Shown: positions 7,745 through 16,998, numbered from the stretch's first letter. The stretch: DNA of 64,000 bases from Waterburya sp964393695 (GCA_964393695.1 CAYMWC010000001.1:19937-83936), one strand, 5' to 3'. Notes: generated by a model not told the origin, from the letters alone. Numbers and translations are program-made.

Positions 7745-9834
7745 AATTAAAATACCTGCAATTATGCAACTTTAGACAATTTTATAGCCAAAGTCCACCG
7801 ATAAAATTTGCTAGTGGACAACAAAATACAACCGTTATTTATGGCAATAATGGAGCAGGAAAAACCTCAATTCTGAATGCTTTTACTTGGGTTTTATACG
7901 AAAAATTTACAGCAGCGTTTGCTTCCCCAGAACTTTTAATCAATCAAAGAGCGATCGCCGAAGCTCAAACAGAACAAGCGGTGGAATGTTGGGTAGAATT
8001 GCAATTTGAACGCGATCGCAAGCTTTATCAACTCAAGCGTAAATGTTATGCTCATAAAACACCAGAGCAGCAAGTTCAATATAGCCCAACGAAACTATTT
8101 ATGCTGGTTGCTGCGGAGGATGGACGTTGGTATCCGCCTTTAGAAGAGCCTGAAGATATTATCGAGAGAATTCTGCCTAGTAGTTTACATCAATATTTTT
8201 TCTTTGACGGGGAAAGAATTGATGGTTTTTTTCGTCATAATCAGCATCATAATATTGCTGAAGATACTAAAGAATTATTAGGGGTTAAAGTTTTAGATCG
8301 GAGTATTGAACATCTTAAAAAAGCCAAAAGAACTTTACAAGAAGAATTACAAGATTTAGGGGATGCTCAAACTAAGCAATTACTAAAAGAGCAGATTAAA
8401 TTAGAACAATCCAGAGACAATTTAGCTAACCGACTACAGGCAATTATTACCAAAATTAAACAATTAGAACAACAAAAATCGCATTTATCACAGCAGTTAT
8501 TAGAGATTAGTGGTGCTGCTCAAATACAAACTTTGAAAACTAAATTATTACAGCAGCAGAGTGAAGTAAAAAAAGAGATAATTCAAAGTAAAAAGAAGCT
8601 TAAAAAACAATTATCGCAAACAAGTTATCTCATTTTCTTGCCTGGACTCACGCAAAGATTTTTAGATTTAATCCAACAATTACGCGATCGCGGTCAAATA
8701 TCGACTGGGTTAAAACAAGAATTTATTCAACAGTTACTTGCACAGCAACACTGTCTTTGTGGTACAACTTTAGAACCTGATACTGATGCATATCATAATG
8801 TCAAATCTTGGCTTAAACGAGTTGAAATTAAAAATATTGAAGAGTCAGCTATTCGCTTAGAAACTCAGATGACTAAAATTGAGTCGCAAGCAAATGATTT
8901 TTGGCAACAACTAGATCTACAACAAAGTGAAATTAATCATCAATATTTACAACTTAATCATCTTGAGGCTGAAATAGCAAGAGTCAATAAACAACTCAAA
9001 AGCTATCCTAATCAAAATATTCAACAGCTACAGCAGAAAATAGAGCTTATTGAAGAACAACTTAAAAGCTTAATTTTAGAACAAGGAGAAAATCAACAAC
9101 AACAGAGTGATTATCAGGCACAACTAACTAAAATAACTTCTAAAATTGCCAAACAAAAACTAACAGAAACCAAACAAAAACTCGCTCAAAAACGTATTAA
9201 TATAACTCAAGAATCAATTACCAGATTACATGAAGTAAGAAGCCGTTTAGAACAGCAATTTCGTCTAGCTTTAGAAGAAAAAGTTCAGGAAATATTTAGC
9301 TTTATTTCATTTACTCCCTACATTCCCAAACTTAGTTGTAATTACGAGCTAACTTTAGTCGAAAATACCTCGGGAGTAGAAGTACCTGTTGCTGCTTCTA
9401 CTGGAGAAAATCAAATTTTAAGTTTATCCTTTATCGGTGGTATTATTGACCGCGTTAGACAGTGGAGTCAACGTAATACATTAGTAAGTTACGATAGCAG
9501 CACTTTTCCAATTGTGATGGACTCTCCCTTTGGCAGTTTAGATCAAATATATCGACGACAAGTAGCCAAAGCTATTCCTGAATTAGCCAATCAACTCATA
9601 ATTTTAGTCACTAAAACCCAATGGGAGGGAGAAGTAGAGAGAGAAACCAAGCAGAGAATCGGTCAAGAATATATATTAACCTACTATACTCCTAAGCCCA
9701 ATCGCGCAGCGTACCCTTCGGGTAATCGCGACTGGCTAAATTTAGACCAACAAAATTACCCTTTAGTTAAAGACAGTACCAATAATTTTGAATATACTGA
9801 AGTGGTCGTTGTGCAAAAAAATAATTCTCAATAA
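7741..9834 (+). CDS. Rad50/DndD-like SMC-family ATPase
   Basis: A 697-residue ABC/SMC ATPase. Residues 1-190 hold the N-terminal lobe with Walker A GNNGAGKTS (about 36-44) and YFFFDGERIDGFF. Residues about 190-330 and 360-510 form coiled-coil arms around a hairpin bearing HCLCGTTLEPD, a reduced Zn-hook-like turn. The C-terminal lobe has the signature STGENQILSLSF (about 555), Walker B IVMDSPFG and D-loop SLD (about 598-608). This matches the DndD group, which acts in DNA phosphorothioation or orphan defence-like modules. No dndBCE or nuclease gene is adjacent. A palindromic repeat at 9704-9729 is translated in frame near the C-terminus. Confidence 0.8.
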   Translation: MKLKYLQLCNFRQFYSQSPPIKFASGQQNTTVIYGNNGAGKTSILNAFTWVLYEKFTAAFASPELLINQRAIAEAQTEQAVECWVELQFERDRKLYQLKRKCYAHKTPEQQVQYSPTKLFMLVAAEDGRWYPPLEEPEDIIERILPSSLHQYFFFDGERIDGFFRHNQHHNIAEDTKELLGVKVLDRSIEHLKKAKRTLQEELQDLGDAQTKQLLKEQIKLEQSRDNLANRLQAIITKIKQLEQQKSHLSQQLLEISGAAQIQTLKTKLLQQQSEVKKEIIQSKKKLKKQLSQTSYLIFLPGLTQRFLDLIQQLRDRGQISTGLKQEFIQQLLAQQHCLCGTTLEPDTDAYHNVKSWLKRVEIKNIEESAIRLETQMTKIESQANDFWQQLDLQQSEINHQYLQLNHLEAEIARVNKQLKSYPNQNIQQLQQKIELIEEQLKSLILEQGENQQQQSDYQAQLTKITSKIAKQKLTETKQKLAQKRINITQESITRLHEVRSRLEQQFRLALEEKVQEIFSFISFTPYIPKLSCNYELTLVENTSGVEVPVAASTGENQILSLSFIGGIIDRVRQWSQRNTLVSYDSSTFPIVMDSPFGSLDQIYRRQVAKAIPELANQLIILVTKTQWEGEVERETKQRIGQEYILTYYTPKPNRAAYPSGNRDWLNLDQQNYPLVKDSTNNFEYTEVVVVQKNNSQ
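9704..9729 (+). repeat. Small palindromic repeat, family A, in-frame in the ATPase gene
   Basis: The 26 bases follow the pattern GCG-N-AGC, stem, 3-nt loop, stem, TAATCGC; the core is ACCC-TTC-GGGT. The same layout, with different but complementary stem bases, is seen at 19065-19088, 31499-31520 and, reversed, at 45635-45658. It is translated as roughly RAAYPSGNR and keeps the frame. Such elements resemble the small dispersed repeats described in cyanobacteria. Confidence 0.7.
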
Positions 9835-9932
9835 TTACCACGATTTAAAGTAACCACAATTTAAGTTATAACAGTGTCGATAAGATATTTCATTAATTAA
9901 CTTTTAGGGGAAGGTAAGGGAGAAAATTATCA

Positions 9933-10559
9933 ATGCTCTTTTTGGATCACACACAGGTAAAATACTGTAAGCTCAAAGACAAAGATAAGTTAATATCAGG
10001 AATAATTTACAATGGCAATGTTTTTGTCAAAGTCAAATCCTTTCCGAAAGAAGAATTAGAAGCAGCTATCAAAGAATGTCGAGAAGAATATTTAGATCAT
10101 GAAGAACGATCGCAAATTGCTACATTACTAGTTAAAGATCCAACTAGTGTTGGAATTTGGATGCACAATAGTAACTACAAGCCAGAAGATGGGACAGTAA
10201 CTTCACAGCCTGAAGCTACCTCAAATTCTTCTAATACTACGACTAAAACTCAAACAGATACTAATCGTATTAGTCTTCGACAACTAGGATTAGAAATGCG
10301 TTCTGAAAAAGGAGTAGAAATTAAAACTCGTCGTCATAAATTAAAGTTGTATCAACGTTGTTTTTTGGGGAATGAAGCTGTAGATTGGATCGTTCAAAGA
10401 GTCAAAGTCTCTCGCCAAGATGCAGTTACTCTCGGTCAAAAAATGTTAGAAAAAGGTATTATTCATCATGTTTTAGATGAACATCAATTTAAAGATGAAG
10501 GATTATTTTATCGCTTTAAGGACGACGAGGGTAAAAGTATTTGGAATAGTCAAATTTAA
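9933..10559 (+). CDS. DEP-domain protein
   Basis: A 208-residue soluble protein. Residues about 1-85 are a mixed alpha/beta segment of unknown type, 85-110 a Ser/Thr/Asn-rich linker, and 112-205 a DEP domain (RRHKLKLYQRCFLGNEAVDWIV, the LGQKMLEKGIIHHVLD helix and the FKDEGLFYRFKDDE strand). DEP domains dock signalling proteins to membranes or partners. ATG at 9933 has AAGGGAG about ten bases upstream. The stop overlaps the msrA stop of the opposite strand by a few bases, so the two transcripts converge head-on. No catalytic part is present. Confidence 0.8.
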   Translation: MLFLDHTQVKYCKLKDKDKLISGIIYNGNVFVKVKSFPKEELEAAIKECREEYLDHEERSQIATLLVKDPTSVGIWMHNSNYKPEDGTVTSQPEATSNSSNTTTKTQTDTNRISLRQLGLEMRSEKGVEIKTRRHKLKLYQRCFLGNEAVDWIVQRVKVSRQDAVTLGQKMLEKGIIHHVLDEHQFKDEGLFYRFKDDEGKSIWNSQI

Positions 10560-11029
10560 GACGTTATTGACTTAGATATTTTCTTTTTTTGTAAATATTG
10601 TTGATGCTCTTCGGTTGCTAAGTAATATTCCTTGTTCGGCTGAATTTGAGTCACAATTTCTCTCTCAAACTTTTTAGACTGTTGAAGTTGTTTTAGAGAG
10701 CGTATAGCAGCAATTTGCTGTTCTTGAGTATGATAAAAAATAACCGAGCGATATTGTTCGCCTCGATCTGCTCCTTGACGATTTAATTGAGTAGGATCGT
10801 GAATTGACCAAAAGATTTCTAACAGTTGGTCATAAGAGACTTGTTGAGGATTGTATTCAATCTGTGCTACTTCTGCATGACCTGTAATTCTCGACAACAC
10901 ATCTAAATAGCTGGGATAGGGAAAATCTCCGCCCATGTATCCCACTGATGTCGCCACTACGCCTTCTACCTGACGAAAAGCATCCTCTACTTTCCAAAAA
11001 CAACCAGCACCAAAAGTCGCTTTTTCCAT
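10556..11029 (-). CDS. msrA: Peptide methionine sulfoxide reductase A (single-cysteine type)
   Basis: Reduces the S-epimer of methionine sulfoxide in proteins and free methionine, in the cytosol. The 157-residue protein has the catalytic GCFW motif with Cys10, followed by the family GHAEVAQIEYNP and DPTQLNRQGADRGEQYRS segments. Cys10 is the only cysteine, so the C-terminal resolving cysteines of other MsrA enzymes are missing and regeneration must use an outside thiol. ATG at 11029 lies 11 bp after the lipid-kinase stop, so the two are probably cotranscribed. The 3' ends of msrA and the DEP gene overlap. Confidence 0.93.
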   Translation of the reverse strand: MEKATFGAGCFWKVEDAFRQVEGVVATSVGYMGGDFPYPSYLDVLSRITGHAEVAQIEYNPQQVSYDQLLEIFWSIHDPTQLNRQGADRGEQYRSVIFYHTQEQQIAAIRSLKQLQQSKKFEREIVTQIQPNKEYYLATEEHQQYLQKKKISKSITS

Positions 11030-11040
11030 ATCCTATAAGC

Positions 11041-12360
11041 TTAACAATTAACACAAGCCAAACGAGGAATCGCCGTCATTTCTATTGGTGAATAGTCTAC
11101 AGATTCACCATCTACTACTAAGATACCTTTTTTGCTTAAAGGTTCTAAACGCAAAGAACGAACTTTATAATATTCTATGTGCGGTAAAGAAAGATGTTGA
11201 CCCTTACCAACCCCTAACAGTGCTTGCAATAATTCTAGACGAGATGTTCCTTTTCTCATAATTAACACATCGATCGCGCCGTCATTTAATTGAGCATAAG
11301 GAGCAGGTTTCATATCATGAGCAGCCCAGGGGGTATTTATTGCCCAGAGAAAAATAAACTCATCTTCAATTATGTACCATTCACCCTGTTGTGAAATTTT
11401 TGATTGTCGAGATAATTGGCAATCTGGATGAGGAATAAAAGAAAACTTACCTTTATAGGTACGCATTAAACAAATCAGCATCAAAGCATAGAGATCGAAG
11501 CGCAAAGAACCCAAAAACTTGAGTTTTTCTGACTCTATATCCACATCACTAATTAACCCCCAGGCTAAAGATAGACAACTATAATACTTTTTATCATTCT
11601 GTAGAATAGCAGCGATATCGAAGAGTTGTTGTTTACCCTTAACAATTAAAAACGCAGCATTAAGGGGATCGTAACTTTCTCCAGCTAATTCTAAGATAGT
11701 TTTGCCTAGACCATTGCCACTGCCTCCAGGAATAATACCCAAAGGAGTTTTAATTGCGGTTTCCCAATCAGAGCGACTCATCAAACCTGCGATCGCATCG
11801 TGGATTGTACCATCTCCACCGACAATGACTATACCATCGGTATTGGCAAGATTGAGGTTAAAAACTAAATTTTTGGTATCTGCTGCACTTAAAGTTTCTG
11901 TAACGGTATATTCAAGATTGCTACGATCCAATAAAGGGCGAACTTGTTGCAATATCTGAGATGCTTGCCCCCTTCCACTAACAGGGTTAATAATAATTTG
12001 TAAATGTCGAGGTTGAATAATTGCATCTAGGGGTTTACCTTCTAGAGTGTTATTGATTGCCCGTTGCCATTGCGATCGCACCCCTTCATTAGGACAAGTA
12101 AAACAGTATTCTTTTAATACTCTTTGCTGTTTTTTGCATAAATAACCAGTCTTAACTACTGGATAAGCGTGTACTACTAAGCAAGGATCTTTATCCTTTT
12201 CTCGGTTAAGCAAAGAAACTCCCACTACATCTCGAAGGGCAAGCTGTTGTTTGTCGCCATGCTGCCACCAAAATAAACTATCTGTAGTTAAAATTCCCAA
12301 ATGCTGCGGTTTTTCAGGAAAAATAGCTAGCTGGTGTTCAAAGATGACGAGATTTTCCAT
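11041..12360 (-). CDS. Diacylglycerol/sphingosine-kinase-like lipid kinase
   Basis: Likely phosphorylates a membrane lipid with ATP. In the 439-residue protein, residues 115-430 are the DAGK catalytic fold: NPVSGRG at 125-131, GGDGT at 181-185, PGGSGNG at 211-217, and a C-terminal VDGESV strand. The first 110 residues form a beta-rich segment (LGILTTDSLFWWQHGDKQQL, LRDVVGVSL) that looks like the PH-like N-terminus of eukaryotic sphingosine kinases rather than the short bacterial YegS form. No membrane segment is evident. msrA follows 11 bp downstream. The exact lipid cannot be read from sequence. Confidence 0.85.
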   Translation of the reverse strand: MENLVIFEHQLAIFPEKPQHLGILTTDSLFWWQHGDKQQLALRDVVGVSLLNREKDKDPCLVVHAYPVVKTGYLCKKQQRVLKEYCFTCPNEGVRSQWQRAINNTLEGKPLDAIIQPRHLQIIINPVSGRGQASQILQQVRPLLDRSNLEYTVTETLSAADTKNLVFNLNLANTDGIVIVGGDGTIHDAIAGLMSRSDWETAIKTPLGIIPGGSGNGLGKTILELAGESYDPLNAAFLIVKGKQQLFDIAAILQNDKKYYSCLSLAWGLISDVDIESEKLKFLGSLRFDLYALMLICLMRTYKGKFSFIPHPDCQLSRQSKISQQGEWYIIEDEFIFLWAINTPWAAHDMKPAPYAQLNDGAIDVLIMRKGTSRLELLQALLGVGKGQHLSLPHIEYYKVRSLRLEPLSKKGILVVDGESVDYSPIEMTAIPRLACVNC

Positions 12361-12501
12361 TAAGTTAATTTTTAGACAAAAAGAATTTAACTTCCCATAA
12401 CCTAAAAGATTAACAAAAGACGTTGGTAATTGAAAGGAAGTCTACTAAAAATAAGTAATAAGCAGCAAGTTTAAAAATTACTCATTACTCATTACTCATT
12501 A
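12361..12501. other. Spacer with short tandem repeat
   Basis: At about 12478-12502 the 8-mer ATTACTCA repeats roughly three times just after the end of the cup gene. It is a simple tandem repeat of the type common in cyanobacterial spacers. No other feature is seen. Confidence 0.6.
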
Positions 12502-13806
12502 CTACCGATAATCTGGGGATTGAATATCTCGTAAACGGGCTTCAGGACGTAAGAAACGATCCATTTGGGCTTCAAAAAAAGCACGATTTTTGAGTAAATG
12601 TTTGGGATTAGGATCGTCTAAGGGATATAATAAAGCTTGACGCAAAGCTTGAATAACTGCTGAGGTTACGTTATACATTGATCGCTGAAAAGTAATTCCC
12701 AACTGAATTAAAATATCTCCTTCACCTCGACAATGTTTTTGATAGTATTCCTGAAGATAATCGGGGAGAAAATGATACATATCATCCATTAATAATGTGG
12801 GAGGAATGCCAGCCGTACCCACTGGGAAGACATCAGCGTATAAAATACCATAGTGGAAATCTTTTTGATCGTCGGGGACTTGTTTAGCTTGGGCATTATA
12901 GGATTTAGTACCACGGAAAGGGGCAGTACGATAAAACACAGCTTCTACATAAGGTAAAGCAGCCTCGTATAACCAGGTAAAGCCTTTGGATTTAGGAATA
13001 ATTTCGTAGCATTCATCCCCAACATATACATGATGATAGATCGGACGACCTGCGATCGCAAATATCCCATTAACCAAGAAATTCATCGCATCGGGTACAC
13101 CTTTAAATCCACCTTCGTCATAAATATCAGACATTTCAAAGAAGACTGGTGCCATTACTTCCCAAAATAAACCCAGGTTGGAATAGTAAGATAATTGTCT
13201 GACTTGTTCTAAAAACATATCGGGAAAGACTTTATATAACCCCAACATCGCAGGATTATTTTTAAAATAGGCTTTGATTGCCCTGTCTGCATTCGCTTTA
13301 TACTCTTCTGTATCTAAGTAAGCATCAAACTTACCCCAACCCATATCTCGACCATGCCAAAGCATTGCCCGCATACAAGCCTCAGCAAACTCCATATTAA
13401 TGCGATCGTGATAGAGATGATGGAAAAGTTTGGACATTTTGCCAGTTTTCCCCTTCTCCATAAATTCCAATAACTCAGGATGGGCAGTTGCGACTCCGCG
13501 CCAGATTCTTAAATCAGCATCATCACCAGCATAATGATTATGTAAGTCTAAATATTCTTGAGGTAAGAAGTATTTAAAGAAAGGCAATGGTTCTAAAAAT
13601 ACTCGTTCGGCAATATATAATAAGTCGCGCCAGTAGAAATCCATCGGTACAGCATAGGCTTTATAAATACCGATAATCTGCATCAAATTTTCTGGGGTAT
13701 CGGGTAACATCGATCCACCAGCTTCGAGGCGATGAATGATATCAGCAAAGTGATGAGTAGAAGGTGGAAGTTTAGCTGTAGATTGTTTAATTGGTGTTTG
13801 TACCAT
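12502..13806 (-). CDS. CO2 hydration protein of CupA/CupB (ChpY/ChpX) family
   Basis: A 434-residue soluble protein of the Cup/Chp family, which sits on the membrane arm of the CO2-uptake NDH-1MS complexes and turns CO2 into bicarbonate on the cytosolic side. The characteristic strings are all present: GGSMLPDTPENLMQIIG, FKYFLPQEYLDLHNHYAGDDADLRIWRG, MSKLFHHLYHDRINMEFAEAC and FHYGILYADVFPVGTAGIPPT, with several His, Asp and Cys that could bind zinc. It is the last gene of the ndhF - CA - ndhD - OB cluster. No CupS-like fasciclin gene follows. This might point to the ndhF4/ndhD4/cupB type, but the paralogue class cannot be set without alignment. Confidence 0.93.
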   Translation of the reverse strand: MVQTPIKQSTAKLPPSTHHFADIIHRLEAGGSMLPDTPENLMQIIGIYKAYAVPMDFYWRDLLYIAERVFLEPLPFFKYFLPQEYLDLHNHYAGDDADLRIWRGVATAHPELLEFMEKGKTGKMSKLFHHLYHDRINMEFAEACMRAMLWHGRDMGWGKFDAYLDTEEYKANADRAIKAYFKNNPAMLGLYKVFPDMFLEQVRQLSYYSNLGLFWEVMAPVFFEMSDIYDEGGFKGVPDAMNFLVNGIFAIAGRPIYHHVYVGDECYEIIPKSKGFTWLYEAALPYVEAVFYRTAPFRGTKSYNAQAKQVPDDQKDFHYGILYADVFPVGTAGIPPTLLMDDMYHFLPDYLQEYYQKHCRGEGDILIQLGITFQRSMYNVTSAVIQALRQALLYPLDDPNPKHLLKNRAFFEAQMDRFLRPEARLRDIQSPDYR

Positions 13807-13867
13807 GATTTTGTTAATTGTTGATTGCTTATTGTCTTCGATTCTTATCAGTGTTTATCTGAGCAGT

Positions 13868-13902
13868 TTACTGGTAGGGTGGGGTGTGCCTCGCCTTACC
13901 AA
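13868..13902. repeat. Imperfect hairpin repeat upstream of the cup gene
   Basis: The stretch begins GGTAGGGTGGGG and ends CGCCTTACC, giving an imperfect inverted repeat of the GGTAGGG...CCTTACC kind found between many cyanobacterial genes. It lies in the 139-bp gap between the OB-fold gene and the cup gene and could affect read-through. Confidence 0.45.
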
Positions 13903-13945
13903 TTTTTGATTATTGATTGCTTATTGTCTTATTTAATCTTGCACT

Positions 13946-14326
13946 TTATCTGTTGACATCTCTTCCGCGACCTCCAGACCAAGGAGGAGGCCCTTGAGGG
14001 GGTCTAATATCCATCACTTCACCATTTTCACGGGTGATTAAGAAAGCATCGAATTCACCTTCATCCATTTCCCCCTCCACAGTGACAGATTCTCCAGTAG
14101 TTAATTCAAGTTGATGCCACCAACGAGGGCCTGCATCCACAATTACTTCTCCTGTTCTATCACTAACAATAAAACTATTTCCGACTACGCTTTCTACTTG
14201 ACCTGAAATAGTAATAATTTCGCGGTTTTCTAAGTTTTCAATGGGAGTTTGGGCAGACAATTTGGTTGGAAGTGTTAACACTGGAACAATAGACAAAAGT
14301 GTTAAAAATAAAGTTGATTTCATCAC
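13946..14326 (-). CDS. Exported OB-fold protein in the NDH-1MS cluster
   Basis: A 126-residue protein with a Sec-type signal (MMKSTLFLTLLSIVPVLTL, likely cut after LSAQ near residue 26). The mature part, residues about 35-110, is beta-rich (ITISGQVESVVGNSFIVSD, EVIVDAGPRWW, GESVTVEGEMD) and reads like a small OB-fold domain of the BOF/YgiW kind. It ends in a Pro/Gly/Arg-rich tail. It begins only 8 bp after the ndhD stop, so it is cotranscribed with ndhD. By export it should act in the thylakoid lumen or periplasm, opposite the Cup protein. The function is unknown. Confidence 0.7.
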   Translation of the reverse strand: MMKSTLFLTLLSIVPVLTLPTKLSAQTPIENLENREIITISGQVESVVGNSFIVSDRTGEVIVDAGPRWWHQLELTTGESVTVEGEMDEGEFDAFLITRENGEVMDIRPPQGPPPWSGGRGRDVNR

Positions 14327-14334
14327 AAAATTTC

Positions 14335-15855
14335 CTAATTCAATAAATGATTTATTGCTGGTAATTGTTGAACAGCAATTTTTTCAATTTGATTGTGAGA
14401 AATATCAATCGCTAATAAATCTGTCGTTGGTTCGATCCAACGTAATAACCAGTTGGGTTGAATTCCTAAGAAAAGGATGATTACAGTTAAAACAAAAGCG
14501 GGAATTGTTTCAGAACGCTTGACTTGGGGATAATATGCTAATTTATTGTCTAATTTGCCGAAACAAGTACGATTAAGCAGAATTACAAAGTAAACGGCTG
14601 TAAGACCAGAGGCAATAATGCAAAGTAAAGTAGCAATGGGAAAAGTAGCAAAACTACCCTGAAAGATAATAAATTCCGCTACAAATCCGACTAAACCAGG
14701 AATCCCTGCACTTGCCATTCCTGCCATGATTAATAAAGCACTGGTGAGAGGTAAACCACGCACAGGATTCATTAAACCATTGAGAACATCTAGATCACGA
14801 GTTCCAACTTTGCGTTCGACGATACCAACTAAATGGAACAATAAAGCCAGAATCAAACCATGAGCGATCATTTGTGCTACTGCACCTAAAATACTTAACT
14901 CTGTACCAGCAGCAACAGCTACTAAAATATAACCCATGTGACCAATGGAACTATAAGCCACCATGCGTTTAATATCTTTCTGGGCGATCGCACTTAAGGC
15001 TCCATACAGTACACTAATTGTACCGACAATTGCCAATCCAGGGGCAACAATTGACCAAGCTTCAGGAAATAGTTGTAAACCGAAGCGAATTAACCCATAA
15101 GTTCCGAGTTTAGCTAATATTCCGCCCAAAAGAATGGTTACAGCCGAAGAAGCTTCAGTATAAGCATCAGGCAACCAAGTATGAAGAGGTACTAAAGGAA
15201 TTTTGATCCCAAATCCTATTAACAATACAGTGAGTAAAATCAGTTGCGTGTTTAAAGATAAACCTTGAGTAGTGATGGTATTGTAATCGAAACTGGTAGC
15301 ACCATTGAGAAAACCAATACCTAAAAATGCTGCTAAAACTAATAATCCTGATACGGCTGTGTAGAGAAGAAATTTAATCGAAGCATAGCCTCTTTTTTCG
15401 CCACCCCAGATAGCAATCATCAAGTAAAAAGGAATTAATTCTAGTTCGTAGAAAACAACGAATAGTAATAAGTTTTGGGCTGCTAACGCTCCTGTTATCC
15501 CTGCATTAATTAACAGAATCAAAGAGTAATAAAGCCGAGGACGATCGACATTTTCACCAATACTATAAATAGCAATAATAGTTAATAAGCCATTTAAAGC
15601 TAAAAGAGGTAATGATAGACCATCAACAGCCAAACTATAGCTCAAACCAATTGGTTCTACCCAAGATAAATATTCGCTAAATTGCCAGCCAGTATTACTT
15701 ATATCAAATTGAGTTAGTAACCAAATTGTCCAAGCAAAAGTAGCTACTGCAAAAACTGTTGTGATTTGTCTGAGGCGATCGGATTCAATTTTGACTGGTA
15801 AAAAACCGATGGTAGTAGCCCCAATTACAGGTAACCAGAGTAAAAAACTAAGCAT
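14335..15855 (-). CDS. NDH-1 subunit NdhD of the CO2-uptake type (D3/D4)
   Basis: A 506-residue membrane protein with about 13-14 hydrophobic segments, homologous to the proton-pumping NuoM/NdhD subunit. It shows the conserved loops KRGYASIKFLLYTAVSGL, PLVPLHTWLPDAYTEASSAVTILLGGILAKLGTYGLIRF and the broken-helix Lys region AQKDIKRMVAYSSIGHMGYI. It is shorter than the respiratory NdhD1, as the D3/D4 forms are. It is flanked by the carbonic anhydrase (399 bp upstream) and the exported OB-fold gene (8 bp downstream). Whether it is D3 or D4 cannot be stated from single-sequence reading. The complex lies in the thylakoid membrane. Confidence 0.92.
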   Translation of the reverse strand: MLSFLLWLPVIGATTIGFLPVKIESDRLRQITTVFAVATFAWTIWLLTQFDISNTGWQFSEYLSWVEPIGLSYSLAVDGLSLPLLALNGLLTIIAIYSIGENVDRPRLYYSLILLINAGITGALAAQNLLLFVVFYELELIPFYLMIAIWGGEKRGYASIKFLLYTAVSGLLVLAAFLGIGFLNGATSFDYNTITTQGLSLNTQLILLTVLLIGFGIKIPLVPLHTWLPDAYTEASSAVTILLGGILAKLGTYGLIRFGLQLFPEAWSIVAPGLAIVGTISVLYGALSAIAQKDIKRMVAYSSIGHMGYILVAVAAGTELSILGAVAQMIAHGLILALLFHLVGIVERKVGTRDLDVLNGLMNPVRGLPLTSALLIMAGMASAGIPGLVGFVAEFIIFQGSFATFPIATLLCIIASGLTAVYFVILLNRTCFGKLDNKLAYYPQVKRSETIPAFVLTVIILFLGIQPNWLLRWIEPTTDLLAIDISHNQIEKIAVQQLPAINHLLN

Positions 15856-16254
15856 TTGTTATCCTTATTTTTATTTTTTTATTTTTTTACTTAATCTTTG
15901 ATTGTGCTTGTTCTTGGTATTAATAGTTTTTTAAATTCACAAGATTTATTAATTTTCTTTACTAACATTTTTACTTTTTCTACTATTTTTTTTGTAAGCT
16001 TGTACGCATTTAAATTGTGTATGATGACCTTAGACAATAAACCATTAAACTCTCTCCCTGTCTCTTTATCACCCCGTCACCCCGTCAATCTCAAGCAACA
16101 AATTAAATACCTGACAGCTTAGTTTAGTCAAAAATTAAGTCTGGTTTTTAAGATCACAGATGGGCTTTACTTTTGCTCTACCCATCTATGATTTATGATT
16201 ATGAGATACTTCTCGTAACAAAATACAAGATTAGCAACTAATAAGGTAAATTAC
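15856..16254. other. 399-bp spacer between carbonic anhydrase and ndhD
   Basis: AT-rich leader region that may carry a second promoter for ndhD on the minus strand. It includes a direct repeat CACCCCGT at about 16070-16084 and the hairpin listed at 16158-16187. A 74-codon plus-strand reading frame inside it has no start signal or conservation pattern and is not called. Confidence 0.5.
16158..16187 (-). terminator. Possible terminator or attenuator after the carbonic anhydrase gene
   Basis: Perfect 7-bp stem AGATGGG...CCCATCT with a 16-nt loop, about 70 bases after the carbonic anhydrase stop on the minus strand. It is not followed directly by a T run, so it may be only partly terminating. 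It could separate ndhF-CA from ndhD-OB-cup transcripts. Confidence 0.4.
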
Positions 16255-16998
16255 TTAAGCCTCAAGGATATTTAACTCTCCAGTTTGAAAATTAAAATAT
16301 CCACCAACAATTTTTAACTGGTTATTAGCAATTAATTCAGACAAAACAGGAGATTTTTTTAATTTATTCACTTGATAAATAACATTAGCTTCTGTCGCTT
16401 TTCTCATCGCTTCTTTATCGTCTTGTTGTCCTTTAAAATCTTTAACAGCAGGTTCAATTTGCGCCAAAACACTACTAATTGATCCAGGAACTTCTTCCCC
16501 TGCTAAAGCAGCTTTGACTGCACCACAAGCAGAATGACCCATAACCATAATTACTTTAGCACCTAACACTAAAGTCCCAAATTCCAAACTACCTGTTTCT
16601 TCTGCTGTTGCCACATTACCTGCATCACGAACCACAAATAAATTGCCAAAACCTTGGTCAAAAACAACTTCCAGAGAGGAACGAGAATCAGCACAACCAA
16701 TAATAGCAGCAAACGGTTTTTGATCTTCAGAAACTGATTGTAAATATTTTAAAGATTGATTAGTATTGGTAGCTTTATTTTGAATAAAACGTTGATGACC
16801 TTCCATTAATTTCTCAAAAGCTTGATCAGGAGTCATATCAACTCCTGTTACTTCAGATTTTTCTGCTACAGCAGGTTGGGGATCATTAAGTTCTAAGCCT
16901 AACAAACTCGCTAAGGTGGCTGTACCGATAAAACCTGCACCAAATTGCATTAACTTGCGACGAGATAGTTCTTGGCTAATTTTTTGAGTATCGAGCAA
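16255..16998 (-). CDS. Tat-exported beta-carbonic anhydrase (EcaB-like)
   Basis: Interconverts CO2 and bicarbonate. The 247-residue protein starts with a twin-arginine signal (SRRKLMQFGAGF, residues 12-23, then a hydrophobic stretch to about 35). The beta-CA core follows with zinc ligands Cys102, His155 and Cys158 and the Asp104-Arg106 dyad in CADSR. It fits the thylakoid or periplasmic EcaB type of cyanobacteria, which has been reported to interact with CupA/CupB. Here the gene lies inside the NDH-1MS cluster, 64 bp after ndhF. A role in feeding CO2 to, or damping, the Cup-dependent pump is inferred from this placement. Confidence 0.93.
   Translation of the reverse strand: MLDTQKISQELSRRKLMQFGAGFIGTATLASLLGLELNDPQPAVAEKSEVTGVDMTPDQAFEKLMEGHQRFIQNKATNTNQSLKYLQSVSEDQKPFAAIIGCADSRSSLEVVFDQGFGNLFVVRDAGNVATAEETGSLEFGTLVLGAKVIMVMGHSACGAVKAALAGEEVPGSISSVLAQIEPAVKDFKGQQDDKEAMRKATEANVIYQVNKLKKSPVLSELIANNQLKIVGGYFNFQTGELNILEA

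Noticed and set aside
15898..16122. 74-codon hydrophobic reading frame in the carbonic anhydrase-ndhD spacer
   Set aside because: AT-rich composition explains the Phe/Ile/Leu content; no ribosome-binding site, and the end runs into simple repeats.
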